The notes beneath the pieces were generated by a model. The model was not told the origin of the DNA and did no database searches. It worked only from the letters and a program-made list of their open reading frames with translations. From ZCTH02-B3 sp036563895 (GTDB lineage: Bacteria > Bacillota > Bacilli > Paenibacillales > Paenibacillaceae), in contig DATCLN010000087.1 in the NCBI GenBank assembly GCA_036563895.1, forward strand, positions 1 to 23,684: DNA of 23,684 nt, written 5' to 3'. Below are positions 23,606 to 23,684 of the stretch, in pieces. The position numbers were made by a program, and so were the translations under genes. Numbering within the stretch: the first letter of the stretch is position 1; each line of letters starts with the position of its first letter.

Positions 23606-23684
23606 TTTCCGCCCCGCCCCAGCAGATCGAGAAAAGCAAGCGTCTTCAGGCGCAGGTCCAGATGCACGTCGAGCCACCGGCGCG
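23602..23684 (-). CDS. recO: DNA repair protein RecO, C-terminal end only (partial)
   Basis: The last 26 codons and stop of a minus-strand gene are visible (RRWLDVHLDLRLKTLAFLDL, then LGRGGN). The segment HLDLRLKTLAFLDLL resembles the C-terminus of RecO, which has a ...LKSxxFL motif, and recO precedes glyQ in Bacillales. RecO loads RecA on SSB-coated DNA. The window cuts the rest, so this is a call from position plus a short motif. The TGA stop lies within the -35 box of glyQS. Confidence 0.6.
   Translation of the reverse strand, partial: RRWLDVHLDLRLKTLAFLDLLGRGGN

Overview
The window looks like a chromosomal segment from a GC-rich Bacillales bacterium, most likely Paenibacillaceae (the Thermobacillus/Cohnella type). 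The order recO, T-box, glyQ, glyS, PEP-synthase/PPDK regulator, dnaG, sigA, trmK, yqfO is the Firmicute macromolecular-synthesis neighbourhood. Ribosome-binding sites are strong GGAGG types, several starts are TTG or GTG, and the base composition is high GC. The genus is an inference from gene content and composition only.

Layout, left to right. Bases 1-141 are an internal scrap of an IS1182-like transposase. It is joined to the 3' end of a minus-strand gene for a secreted CAP/Ig-like/SLH protein, which also carries a frameshift, so that gene looks broken. From 1.9 to 4.4 kb there is a probable minus-strand operon (YlaH-like membrane protein, small conserved protein, LytR-CpsA-Psr protein, PNPOx-like protein). 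It is driven by a clear sigma-A-type promoter with a perfect 10-bp inverted repeat just inside the transcript. A small membrane protein follows, then two TerC-family genes in divergent orientation (5.3-6.8 kb). Next come thiI with its cysteine desulfurase, a lytic transglycosylase, and a plus-strand 650-residue S8 protease with an unusual N-terminal region (10.3-12.2 kb).

From 12.3 kb to the right end everything is on the minus strand. In transcription order it runs: the 3' end of recO; the glyQS promoter and a glycine T-box leader; glyQ-glyS; the DUF299 kinase/phosphorylase; a 467-bp intergenic region; dnaG-rpoD; a terminator; a membrane protein-trmK-yqfO operon; a repeat-rich intergenic region; and a class A-type rnpB with its own promoter and terminator.

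Most of the window is housekeeping. The least explained features are an AT-rich, partly palindromic repeat family found in two intergenic regions (near rnpB and upstream of dnaG), the palindrome touching the dnaG ribosome-binding site, the promoter-proximal inverted repeat of the ylaH-like operon, the divergent TerC pair, and the N-terminal region of the S8 protease. I did not see a defence system, prophage, CRISPR array or biosynthetic cluster.
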